Source of the DNA: CAVTWS01 sp963732655
GTDB lineage: Bacteria; Actinomycetota; Acidimicrobiia; Acidimicrobiales; SHLQ01
Reading direction: 5' to 3'
Length of the DNA: 64,000 bases
NCBI GenBank assembly: GCA_963732655.1
Contig: CAVTAI010000001.1
Location: 310,001-374,000, forward strand
Shown: in pieces, positions 44,485 through 51,990 of the stretch
Layout of the letters: each line of letters begins with the position of its first letter
Numbering within the stretch: position 1 is the stretch's first letter
Notes under the pieces: generated by a model
Seen by the model: only the letters and a program-made list of their open reading frames with translations
Told to the model about the DNA's origin: nothing
The model's database searches: none
Translations under genes and position numbers: made by a program

Positions 44485-45953
44485 ACGCCTTCGGGAACGA
44501 CGCGTAGGTGGGAGATGTCGGCGCAGCTGGCGCCCCGGGGGATCACCTTGCCGGGGTTGGCCACGCCATCGGGATCAAACGCGTCACGTACTGCGGCTTG
44601 AACCTCGAGATCGATGGCGGAGAACTGCAGACCGAGCAGCGAGCGCTTCTCCAACCCGATGCCGTGCTCGCCGCTGAGCACGCCGCCGACGGCGAGCGAC
44701 ACCTCGACGATCTCGGCGCCCGCGGCCTCCACCCGTTCGATGACGCCGGGCTCGCGGGCGTCGTAGACGAGCAGCGGGTGCAGGTTTCCGTCGCCGGCGT
44801 GGAAGACGTTCATGACGAGGACGTCGTAGCGGTCGGCGATCTCATACACCGCCGCCAGCACCTCGACGAGACGCGTGCGCGGGATCACGGTGTCGTGCAG
44901 GTAGTAGTTCGGCTTGATGGTGGCGATCGCACCGAACGCCGTCTTGCGACCCTTCCACAGCAGGGCCCGCTCGGCTTCGTCGGCGGCTCGACGGACCGAA
45001 CGCGCTCCGTTGGCCAGGGCGATGTCTTCGATCATGCGAGCTTCCCGAGTGACGCCGCCCGGCAGTCCGTCGACCTCGATGAGCAGCACGGCGGCCGCAT
45101 CGGTCGGGTATCCGGCCCGTACGAACCGTTCGACCGCCTCGGTGATCCGCTGGTCCATCATCTCGATGGCGGCCGGGACGATGCCCGCCGAGATGATGGC
45201 GCTGACGGTCGTCGCCGCCGCTTCGACCGTGGAGAAATCGGCCAGCAGAGTCTGGACGGCCGGCGGGTTGGGCATCAGTCGGACGGCGACCGCGGTGACG
45301 ATCCCCATCGTGCCTTCGCTGCCGACCATCACGCCTCGAAGGTCGAATCCGGGCGGGTCTGGCTCCTCCCCACCCAGGATCACGATCGAGCTGTCGGGCA
45401 GGACGACTTCGAGCGCCAACACATGTGCCGAGGTGACGCCGTAGGCAAGGCAGTGTGGGCCACCGCTGTTGTTGGCCACGTTGCCGCCGATCGTGCAGGA
45501 CTGCTGGCTCGACGGGTCCGGCGCGAAGTGCAGGCCGTGGGCGGCCATCAGACGGGTGAGATCGAGGTTCGGTATGCCGGGTTCGACCCAGGCCAGACGG
45601 TTGACCGGATCGACGCTGCGCACCGCCGTCATACGGGTCGTCACGATGACGACCGGGGACTCGCAGGTCACCGCGCCACCGGTCAGCCCGGTGCCCGCTC
45701 CTCGCGGCACGAAGGTGCGCTCGTGGCGGCGCACCGCACGGACGACGGCCTGGACCTCGGCGGTGTCGCCCGGAAAGACCACCGGGCCGGCCGGGCCGAC
45801 CTCGATCGGCGAGGCATCACGTGAGTACAGCGAACGGTGGTAGGCGCTCGTGCGCACGTGTTCGGCGCCCACGATGGATTCGAGCTCTCGCACCAACGGG
45901 TCGGCCGCCGGACCGTCCTCGGACGCGCTCGAACGTCTCCACGGCAGCCTCAT
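44475..45953 (-). CDS. glcD: Glycolate oxidase subunit GlcD-like FAD-linked oxidase
   Basis: About 492 aa from ATG 45953; the frame opens at 46142, but the upstream part overlaps the divergent gene at 46015 and its promoter. FAD-binding 'VPRGAGTGLTGGA', 'IGGNVANNSGGPHCLAYGVT', 'VGSEGTMGIVTA', and the C-terminal 'VFHAGDGNLHP...GGVLSGEHGIGLEK...FDPDGVANPGKVIP' (in pieces) are hallmarks of GlcD/D-lactate dehydrogenases. It is the catalytic flavoprotein. Its substrate could be glycolate or D-lactate; GlcE and GlcF neighbours favour glycolate. Confidence 0.92.
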   Translation of the reverse strand: MRLPWRRSSASEDGPAADPLVRELESIVGAEHVRTSAYHRSLYSRDASPIEVGPAGPVVFPGDTAEVQAVVRAVRRHERTFVPRGAGTGLTGGAVTCESPVVIVTTRMTAVRSVDPVNRLAWVEPGIPNLDLTRLMAAHGLHFAPDPSSQQSCTIGGNVANNSGGPHCLAYGVTSAHVLALEVVLPDSSIVILGGEEPDPPGFDLRGVMVGSEGTMGIVTAVAVRLMPNPPAVQTLLADFSTVEAAATTVSAIISAGIVPAAIEMMDQRITEAVERFVRAGYPTDAAAVLLIEVDGLPGGVTREARMIEDIALANGARSVRRAADEAERALLWKGRKTAFGAIATIKPNYYLHDTVIPRTRLVEVLAAVYEIADRYDVLVMNVFHAGDGNLHPLLVYDAREPGVIERVEAAGAEIVEVSLAVGGVLSGEHGIGLEKRSLLGLQFSAIDLEVQAAVRDAFDPDGVANPGKVIPRGASCADISHLRVVPEGVWL

Positions 45954-46000
45954 CCCGGTCAGTCTGGCCCACGCCCGGCCGACCGCGCCCGATCCGGCCG

Positions 46001-46006
46001 TAGAGT
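46001..46006 (+). promoter_or_regulatory. -10 box of the gene at 46015 (leaderless)
   Basis: TAGAGT ends 8 nt before the GTG at 46015, and lies between this gene and divergent glcD. Confidence 0.55.
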
Positions 46007-46014
46007 CGACGGTC

Positions 46015-46740
46015 GTGCATGACGACCCCCACGAGTGGTACTCGTTCGATGATGCCGACGGCGACACCTGGATGTTCGACGTGACGTTCCTCACCAGCCC
46101 GTGGACGTGCATCTTCGGGAAGGGATGCCAGGGCGTGCTCACCGGCCCGGCGGAGGAGCTGGGTCAGGGGTGCTGCTCGTACGGCGCTCATCTCATCGAC
46201 GCCGGCGACGCCAAGAACCTGTTCGACCACGCCCGGCGCCTCACCAAGTCCCAGTGGCAGAGCAGACCATCGAAGCCGCTCGAGCTCTCCAAGATCGTCA
46301 AACGTGACGGTGACACGATGATCACCCGGCTCGTCGACGACGCCTGCATCTTCCTCAACTCACCCGACTTCCCCGGTGGTGGCGGGTGTGCCCTCCACAT
46401 CGGTGCCGTCGCCGCGGGTGAGCGGCCGCTGGACTGGAAACCGGCCGTGTGTTGGCAACTCCCGCTCCGCCTCGACGACTGGGTCGACGACATCGGGCAC
46501 CGCACGTGGATGCTTCGGGAGTGGAAGCGGCGGGACTGGAGCGAAGGCGGCGACCAGTTCCACTGGTGGTGCACCGAGGGCCCCGAAGCGTTCGTCGGAA
46601 GCCGCCCCGTGTACGAAACGCTGGCCGACGAGATCGTCGAGCTCATCGGCTCGTCGATTTACGAACGCCTCGTCGCCCACCTGGCCGACCGCCCCCGAGT
46701 GCGCTTCCTCCCCCACCCCGCCCGCCGCCCCAAGGCGTGA
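46015..46740 (+). CDS. Cysteine-rich protein of unknown function (actinobacterial type)
   Basis: A 241-aa protein starting at GTG 46015 (VHDDPHEWYSFDDADGDTW). Cysteine groups 'CIFGKGCQG', 'QGCCSYGAH', then 'DDACIFLN', 'GGGGCALH', and late 'CWQLPLR' and 'WWCTEG' suggest a metal site. The two-part pattern resembles proteins described as DUF3109/YkgJ-like zinc or iron-sulfur binders, but I do not claim family membership. The C-terminus ends in an Arg/Pro tail. There is no signal peptide. A strong hairpin begins 4 nt after the stop. It stands alone between glcDEF (opposite strand) and the McrB-like pair. Confidence 0.78.
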   Translation: MHDDPHEWYSFDDADGDTWMFDVTFLTSPWTCIFGKGCQGVLTGPAEELGQGCCSYGAHLIDAGDAKNLFDHARRLTKSQWQSRPSKPLELSKIVKRDGDTMITRLVDDACIFLNSPDFPGGGGCALHIGAVAAGERPLDWKPAVCWQLPLRLDDWVDDIGHRTWMLREWKRRDWSEGGDQFHWWCTEGPEAFVGSRPVYETLADEIVELIGSSIYERLVAHLADRPRVRFLPHPARRPKA

Positions 46741-46743
46741 CGG

Positions 46744-46770
46744 CTTCGAAGATCCACACGATCTTCGAAG
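46744..46770 (+). terminator. Terminator hairpin after the gene at 46015
   Basis: A perfect 11-bp stem, CTTCGAAGATC (46744-46754) with GATCTTCGAAG (46760-46770), and a CACAC loop, 3 nt downstream of the stop codon. No U-tract follows. Confidence 0.8.
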
Positions 46771-46839
46771 GCACCAGCTGGGTCCGGCGTCTGATCCAGG
46801 CTGGTTGCGGCAGATTGAAGGACCGGTTCTCCGAGTTCG

Positions 46840-47090
46840 TCGACCGCGTTGACCGGGAGCACGAACGCATCGTCCCGGAGCAGTCGGCGCCGCCGTCATC
46901 GAGTTCATCACCGGATCGCTGATCGAGAATCCCCGTCGCGTCGGTCGAGAGCTGCGCGAGGAGCTCGCCGGCATCCGCAGCGCAACCGCCGCGACGGTGG
47001 CCGTGTATCGGACGATCTGACGGCCAGCCGCCGGTCCAGGCTTCTTGGCGACCGCGACCTTGGACGTCGATCGAGCGCACGCTCAACTCC
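46840..47090 (+). pseudogene. Decayed RelE/ParE-family toxin remnant
   Basis: The frames here, read together, resemble a type II toxin of the RelE/ParE family: '...EHERIVPE' then (other frame) 'VGAAVIEFITGSLIENPRRVGRELREELAGIRSA', which matches the 'AAVxEFI-x-GPLxENPxRVGKPLRGEL-x-G-SA' pattern of toxins, then degraded pieces 'VAVYR' and, after a stop, 'TLDVDRAHA', like the usual 'VLDVDHRAHAY' end. At least three frame or stop defects are needed, so it cannot be a functional toxin. No antitoxin is recognisable upstream. It supplies the DNA just before the McrB-like gene and explains why that ORF has a spurious longer N-terminus. Confidence 0.5.
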
Positions 47091-47116
47091 TGCCCCCCTC
47101 AACCGATGAGGAGCGG

Positions 47117-48055
47117 GTGAGCGGACCCCTCAGCAGCGACGCAGTCGACACCGCGTGCCAGAACGTCGGGTTGCTGTTTCCCCGATTCGTCATCGAGCAG
47201 CTCGTGGCCGCCCTCGACACCGGCAAACACGTCATCCTCACCGGGCCGCCCGGCACCGGGAAGACGACCCTGGCCCACGTGACCGCCGAGGTCGCCCGCG
47301 CCTCGATGCTGTGCACCGGGTTCCTTCCGACGACGGCGACAAGCGAGTGGACGACCTTCGAGACGATCGGCGGGCTCCAACCCACCGGCGAAGGCCTCAT
47401 CTTCCGGCCCGGACTGTTCATCGAGGCGATCGAGTCGGGGCGCTGGCTGGTCATCGACGAGCTGAACCGGTCGAACTTCGACCGGGCCTTCGGCCAGCTC
47501 TTCACGGTGCTGTCCGGCTCCGCGGTCGTGCTGCCGTTCAAGCGGCAGGGTCGGTCCAAGACGCTCTCGCTCGTGCCCTCCGGCGCCGAGGTCCCTGACG
47601 ACACGGACCCGATCCGGGTGCCGGCCAACTGGCGGATCATCGCCACCATGAACATGCTCGACAAGAACCTCCTGTACGAGATGTCGTACGCGTTGATGCG
47701 ACGGTTCGCCTTCATCGAGGTTGCCGCCCCCGACGACTCCACCTTCCACCGGCTGCTTCAAGGCGACGGCTACGTGGTCGCCAAACTCCTGCCGCTGCGC
47801 CGATTCGCCGACCTCGGCCCGGCCGTGTATCTCGATGCCGCCCGCTACGCCGCCCGTCGCACCCGCGACGCCGTGTCGGAGTCCCGGGTCCTGTACGAGG
47901 CGTTCTACGCCTACTTCCTGCCCCAACTCGACGGGCTCGACGACCGTCGAGCGCACGAGTTGTATCGCACCATGGCCGCCCTGCTCGAGGAGCCGGAACG
48001 TCGTGAGGTGGCCCGCACGGTGAGCAATGTTGTCGGCGTCGACGTCGGCGTCTGA
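47117..48055 (+). CDS. McrB-like AAA+ ATPase
   Basis: A 312-aa ATPase starting at GTG 47117, preceded by GAGGAG; a TTG at 47045 would add residues encoded in the toxin remnant and is rejected. Walker A GPPGTGKT is at 43-50, Walker B 'IDELNRSN' at 113-120, then 'ATMNMLDKNLLYEMSYALMRRFAF' (171-200), which is the McrB/MoxR-group sensor 1 and arginine-finger region. There is no N-terminal DNA-recognition domain of the sort carried by McrB proper. Its stop lies inside the start of the next gene (29-nt overlap), so the two are coupled. ATPase-plus-partner pairs of this class include restriction systems and other molecular switches. Confidence 0.85.
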   Translation: MSGPLSSDAVDTACQNVGLLFPRFVIEQLVAALDTGKHVILTGPPGTGKTTLAHVTAEVARASMLCTGFLPTTATSEWTTFETIGGLQPTGEGLIFRPGLFIEAIESGRWLVIDELNRSNFDRAFGQLFTVLSGSAVVLPFKRQGRSKTLSLVPSGAEVPDDTDPIRVPANWRIIATMNMLDKNLLYEMSYALMRRFAFIEVAAPDDSTFHRLLQGDGYVVAKLLPLRRFADLGPAVYLDAARYAARRTRDAVSESRVLYEAFYAYFLPQLDGLDDRRAHELYRTMAALLEEPERREVARTVSNVVGVDVGV

Positions 48056-49037
48056 GCACGCCGGTGAGGCGGCCGGCGCGATCTGGCGTCGCCTGGCCCT
48101 GACGGCGCAACCCGCCGAGGCGATCGACGCCCTCCTCGGCATCGGCTTCGTTCGAGCGGCCCACATCATCGATGAGACGACGCTCATCTCGTCGGAGATC
48201 CGTCGGCTCCTCGACGCCGCGCCGTCGCTGCTGAACAACCCGGACCGGGGTCACGAGAGCCGCCTCACCTCGACGACCGGAGGCATTCGTGGACCGGTCC
48301 TGTGGTCGGAGACGTTGTCGGCCCGGTCCGCGTCAGGTGGAGCAGGCGGCGTCTACGTCTACACGGAGTCCCACCGCAGCACCGACACGCCCCTCAATCG
48401 AGTGCTCGTCTGGAGCCTGGAGCAGATCGGTCTCCTGGCGCAGCGGCTGTGCGACACGGATGGGGCGTCGGCCGATTCCACGCTCGCTACGCATGCGCTC
48501 GAGACGCATGCGCTCGTCCGCGATGCGCTCGCCCATCGCGTTCTCGCCGCCGTGCGGGATCGACAACGGGCCGCTCGGACACACATCACCCGTCGCGACG
48601 TTTCCCTGGCCCGCCGATCGCGCGCTGCAACCCGGTACGAGTCGGCCTTTCGGGCGTTCGAGCGACTTCACGATCCCGTCGATGCCATCGCCTGCGGCGA
48701 GATGTCGACCTCCGCCAGCCCCGCCACGAGAGCCCGGCTGGTGCTGTTCAGTTCGACCCTCGCTGCCATCGAGCAACGCCATCCCGACCTCGCACCCCTG
48801 GCGATTCGAAACAGTGCGTTGACCACGGGCCCGGTGCGGTACTGGCCCGACCGGGGCGACGAACGCGGAGCAATAGCGCTCGGCGATGTCGTGATCGACA
48901 CGCCAGAACACCTGGCTGCGCTCACCCTCCGGCCCGAGATCGGCGAACGAGCGGCCCGCGGGGTCGTGGTGACGGTGGCTGATCCCGTCTCTCTGAACCA
49001 CGCACTCGACATCGCGGAACAGCGCCTTCAACGCTGA
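48027..49037 (+). CDS. McrC-like (DUF2357-like) partner of the McrB-like ATPase, no nuclease seen
   Basis: A 336-aa protein with ATG at 48027, inside the end of the ATPase gene. 'GIRGPVLWSETLSARS' and 'TPLNRVLVWSLEQI' (121-134) resemble the 'G-x-W-x-TL' and 'TPENR-x-LK-x-L' blocks of McrC/DUF2357 proteins. In those proteins a PD-(D/E)xK nuclease follows; here I find no ExK or DxK and in fact no lysine at all in 336 residues. It is probably a structural or regulatory partner, possibly a domesticated or defence-related pair. The family match is visual and weak. Confidence 0.5.
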   Translation: MLSASTSASEHAGEAAGAIWRRLALTAQPAEAIDALLGIGFVRAAHIIDETTLISSEIRRLLDAAPSLLNNPDRGHESRLTSTTGGIRGPVLWSETLSARSASGGAGGVYVYTESHRSTDTPLNRVLVWSLEQIGLLAQRLCDTDGASADSTLATHALETHALVRDALAHRVLAAVRDRQRAARTHITRRDVSLARRSRAATRYESAFRAFERLHDPVDAIACGEMSTSASPATRARLVLFSSTLAAIEQRHPDLAPLAIRNSALTTGPVRYWPDRGDERGAIALGDVVIDTPEHLAALTLRPEIGERAARGVVVTVADPVSLNHALDIAEQRLQR

Positions 49038-49073
49038 GCGGAACCCCGCCGCACCTCGCCCGCCGAGGCCTAC

Positions 49074-49304
49074 TCAGTCGTCGTCGTCATCCTCATCGTC
49101 GTCGTCTTCGCCGTCGAGGAGCTCGTCGTCATCGAATTCGTCAGCCCAGGCCGAATGCTCGGGCTTGGTGAGGGAATCGTCGGTGGAGAGGCTGCTGAAG
49201 AGGACGTCGAGGTCGACGTCCTGCGATCGCTTGAGGGCACGCGCCTCTTCGAACCGTCGATGTCGGCCCTTCTTCACGGGTGCTCGCAATCCGTCGTCGT
49301 GCAC
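49074..49304 (-). CDS. Small protein with an acidic tail
   Basis: A 76-aa protein from GTG 49304 (VHDDGLRAPVKKGRHRRFEEAR). The N-terminal half is basic (KKGRHRRFEEARALKRS), the middle holds 'VDLDVLFSSLSTDD', and the last 25 residues are almost all Asp/Glu. It resembles small acidic actinobacterial proteins of unknown function. It is convergent with the McrC-like gene, with 36 nt between stops. No domain recognised. Confidence 0.6.
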   Translation of the reverse strand: MHDDGLRAPVKKGRHRRFEEARALKRSQDVDLDVLFSSLSTDDSLTKPEHSAWADEFDDDELLDGEDDDDEDDDDD

Positions 49305-49361
49305 TGATCAAGGATCGAGTGTATCGACCGAACCGGCGACATGCCGATGCACGGAACGGAG

Positions 49362-50534
49362 TCAAAGGGGCCGATGTGAGCGTTCCTCCAGCACGAGTGC
49401 ACCATCTCCGTCGAAGGCCAAAGCGACGTCGCCATCGAGCAGGCGGGTGATCGCTGTACCGACGACGTCGGCCCGCCAGCCGGTGGCCATGCGGCACGTG
49501 GGGTCCCCATCGAGCAGCTGTTCGATATCGGTCCGGGTGCCGATGATCGCCGGATCAAGATCCAACTCGCGGGCCCGCTGGCTGAGCCACGCCGACAACA
49601 GGGTGGCAGCCGGGCGCAGGCGTCTGCTGCGCTCGGGATCGTGGGCGATCGGTGGTGCGGCCGCAGGCCGGTAGGTCGCTTCGCTGATCGTGTGCAGCAG
49701 GTCGTCCCGGATCGGCGGTTTCAACGAACGGATGTCGAGGCCTCGTATGCGCCCCAACGCCTGCTCGTCACGGGGACGGCCCTGGGCCAAGGCGATCAAC
49801 GCCATGTCGGACACCACGTGACGAACGGGAATGTCGAGGGTCGCCGCCCGACGCTCCCGCCACGCCGCCACGGCCTGAGCCGCGGCACGCGCTTCGCCCT
49901 TCAGCTGCCGGAGCTCTTTGACTCGGGTCCAGGCTTCATCGGGCTCGCGGGGGTTGCGCAGGCGATCGACGAGGTCGGCGTGTTCATCCTCCAACCAGGC
50001 GAGGCGCCCGCGCTGGTCCAGGTCGTCGATGAGCTTCTGCTTGACCTCGAGGAGGTAGGCAACATCGGACGCCGCATACGCGAGCTGTGCTTCACCGAGT
50101 GGCCGCTCCAGCCAATCGGTGAGCCGGTCCGCCTTGGGCAGGTGGATTCCGAGGATGCGCTCGTGCAGGGCCGACAGCGACGGACTCGACATCCCGATGA
50201 ACCCGGCCGCCACTTGAGTGTCGAAGATCCTCTTGGGCACGGCGCCCACGGCGTGCTCCAGCACCTCGAGGTCCTGGCTTGCCGCGTGCATGACCAACAG
50301 CTGGTCGCCGCCGAGCAGCCCGCTGAGAGCTCGGACATCGACCGCCAGTGGGTCGATCAGGGCCACCTCATCCGGCGACGCGACCTGGAGCAGAGCGAGC
50401 CGTGGCCGATACGTGCGTTCTCGGTGGAACTCGGTGTCGAGCGCCAGCTCGTCGTGGATGCTCAAACGCTCCATCACCGCGTCGAGCGCGGCAGCCGTCG
50501 TGACGATGTGGAAATCGGGCCGGGCTCGGGTCAC
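49362..50534 (-). CDS. rnd: Ribonuclease D
   Basis: A 390-aa DEDDy 3'-to-5' exoribonuclease with an HRDC C-terminal region, active in tRNA and RNA 3'-end maturation. Catalytic motifs: Exo I 'DTEFHRERTY', Exo II 'HAASQDLEVL', Exo III 'YAASDVAYLL' (Tyr/Asp). HRDC-type helices follow ('KGEARAAAQAVAAWRERRA'). Starts with GTG at 50534, overlapping the mobA stop (GTGA). The frame extends upstream to 50741 inside mobA and is not used. Confidence 0.92.
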   Translation of the reverse strand: MTRARPDFHIVTTAAALDAVMERLSIHDELALDTEFHRERTYRPRLALLQVASPDEVALIDPLAVDVRALSGLLGGDQLLVMHAASQDLEVLEHAVGAVPKRIFDTQVAAGFIGMSSPSLSALHERILGIHLPKADRLTDWLERPLGEAQLAYAASDVAYLLEVKQKLIDDLDQRGRLAWLEDEHADLVDRLRNPREPDEAWTRVKELRQLKGEARAAAQAVAAWRERRAATLDIPVRHVVSDMALIALAQGRPRDEQALGRIRGLDIRSLKPPIRDDLLHTISEATYRPAAAPPIAHDPERSRRLRPAATLLSAWLSQRARELDLDPAIIGTRTDIEQLLDGDPTCRMATGWRADVVGTAITRLLDGDVALAFDGDGALVLEERSHRPL

Positions 50535-51181
50535 GCGGGAAGCCCCCGCCGGTCGAGAACCCGCTGGCGCGCCGCGAGCTGCTCGAGTGAGTCGATGTCC
50601 GCGACGGCCGACGGATCGGCGTCGACGAACACGAGGCGTAGACCCGCCTGAATCGCGGCCCGGGACGGCGATCGCTCCCCCGCATCGAACGCACGCTGGA
50701 GCGCCGAGGCCGTGCTGGCCCGCCACGCCGAGACCAGCCACTGCGGGGTGTCCTCGCCGGCTCGGGCGACGGCGACATCGGCTCCCTGGTCGGCGGCCTC
50801 CATGAGTGACATCAGCACCTCGGGGTCGAGATCGGGATGGTCACATCCGCACACCAGGACACCCGCATGATCACCGGCGTCGACCAGCGCGGTGAGCAGA
50901 CCGCCGAGCGGACCCTCGCCGGGCCACCGATCCGCGAGGTTCGTCAGACCCGTGCGTGACACCACCGGGTCGGCGGCACCGACCAGGGTGACTGAGGCGA
51001 GACCGGCACGGGCCATCGAATCGGCGACCCGGAGCACGAGCACCTCGCCATCCACCTCGGCGAGCGACTTGTCGGATCCGAATCGCCGGCTGGCCCCGCC
51101 GGCCAGGATCACACCGTGCCACTGGCCCTGGGAGGTTCGTTCGCTGGTCGACGATGGGGAGGGGTGCGCCCGAGGCTCCAC
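50531..51181 (-). CDS. mobA: Molybdenum cofactor guanylyltransferase MobA-like
   Basis: A 216-aa nucleotidyltransferase of the MobA type, joining GMP to molybdopterin. The nucleotide-binding block is 'GVILAGGASRRFGSDKSLAEV' (family LAGG-x-SxRxGxDK) at about residues 23-40, with 'VCGCDHPDLDPEVL' (the CDxP-type acidic motif) in the middle. The first ~20 residues are disordered extra. It is 1 nt after the DUF3151 gene and overlaps rnd, so the three are one transcription unit. CobY- and MobA-like functions cannot be fully separated by eye. Confidence 0.85.
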   Translation of the reverse strand: MEPRAHPSPSSTSERTSQGQWHGVILAGGASRRFGSDKSLAEVDGEVLVLRVADSMARAGLASVTLVGAADPVVSRTGLTNLADRWPGEGPLGGLLTALVDAGDHAGVLVCGCDHPDLDPEVLMSLMEAADQGADVAVARAGEDTPQWLVSAWRASTASALQRAFDAGERSPSRAAIQAGLRLVFVDADPSAVADIDSLEQLAARQRVLDRRGLPA

Positions 51182-51182
51182 G

Positions 51183-51629
51183 TCAGCTCGGATCGGCCGG
51201 AGGCCAGTCGGGATCGAGCTGCTTCAAGAACGTGCGGCAGCGATCAGCCTCGTCGACCTCGCCGATGACGTGCGCCTGCCGGTGAAGGCCGTCGAGGGCA
51301 CGCAGGAATCCCCGGTTCGTGGGGTGCTCGAACCTGACGTATCCCGAGCCGCGCCAGCCGTTGCGACGAAGTCGATCCAGCCCGCGGTGATACCCCACCC
51401 GGAACGCGGCGTACGCCTCGACGTCGTCACGGGCCAGTTGCCCGAGTCGGGCCCACCCGTCGAGCATGGTGGGCCAACGGGCCACAACGGCGGCGACCGC
51501 ATCACGGCGCCCCTCGGCTGGTGCTGTCCATGCCGCGTGGAGCGCGGCGAGGGCCTCAGCCGGCTCGGGGTCGAGGATGGTCTCGGGCGGGCCGCTGCGG
51601 TGCAGGCTGACTGGTGATTGGTCGCTCAC
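51183..51629 (-). CDS. DUF3151-family protein
   Basis: A 148-aa protein with the pattern of the DUF3151 family: 'EAYAAFRVGYHRGLDRLRRNGWRGSGYVRFEHPTNRGFLRALDGLHRQA' (in family: 'EAYA-x-RTGYHRGLDALRRNGW...NRGFLRAL') and 'CRTFLKQLDPDW' at the end. The family is nearly confined to actinobacteria and has no known function. The ATG start is at 51629; a plus-strand gene starts 88 nt away in the other direction. First gene of the DUF3151-mobA-rnd unit. Confidence 0.88.
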   Translation of the reverse strand: MSDQSPVSLHRSGPPETILDPEPAEALAALHAAWTAPAEGRRDAVAAVVARWPTMLDGWARLGQLARDDVEAYAAFRVGYHRGLDRLRRNGWRGSGYVRFEHPTNRGFLRALDGLHRQAHVIGEVDEADRCRTFLKQLDPDWPPADPS

Positions 51630-51702
51630 GCGCGCTCAGCGTACCGATCGGACCGACGCTCGGGGCCGAGTCGAGGCGGACGGGGGCGGGGGTCGGCCCC
51701 GT

Positions 51703-51708
51703 TAGGCT
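51703..51708 (+). promoter_or_regulatory. -10 box of the small membrane-protein gene (leaderless)
   Basis: TAGGCT, 8 nt before the ATG at 51717; the transcript begins close to the start codon. Confidence 0.5.
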
Positions 51709-51716
51709 CCGCCGCC

Positions 51717-51980
51717 ATGATCCCCGACTCGATCGACCCCGGCCAACTGCGCACCATCGTCATCTTCGTGATCCTTGCGCTGATCGTGGTCATGTTCCTC
51801 GTGGTGCGGTTCGTCCAGAAGCTGGTGATGAAGGGCGTGATGTTGGCGGTGCTCGCCGGACTCGGCGTGGCCTTGTGGGCCCAGCGGGCCGATCTCGGCG
51901 ATTGTGCAGAGACCTGTAGCTGCAGCTTGTTCGGGCAGGACGTCGAGATCCCTGCCGACCAGCAACGGCTCTGTCGCTGA
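51717..51980 (+). CDS. Small membrane protein with C-terminal cysteines
   Basis: An 87-aa protein from ATG 51717 with two hydrophobic segments ('TIVIFVILALIVVMFLVVRF' and 'MLAVLAGLGVALWAQ') and an acidic/cysteine-rich tail 'DCAETCSCSLFGQDVEI...LC'. Four cysteines in the tail would lie outside the membrane and may be disulfide-bonded or bind metal. The gene is convergent with pyk, separated by only 10 nt. No family recognised. Confidence 0.7.
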   Translation: MIPDSIDPGQLRTIVIFVILALIVVMFLVVRFVQKLVMKGVMLAVLAGLGVALWAQRADLGDCAETCSCSLFGQDVEIPADQQRLCR

Positions 51981-51990
51981 CCGCTGAGGT

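Noticed and set aside
46737..46922. Small ORF with GTG 46737 overlapping the previous stop
   Set aside because: Its first codons encode the terminator hairpin, and its second half is part of the decayed toxin in another frame, so it is not a gene.
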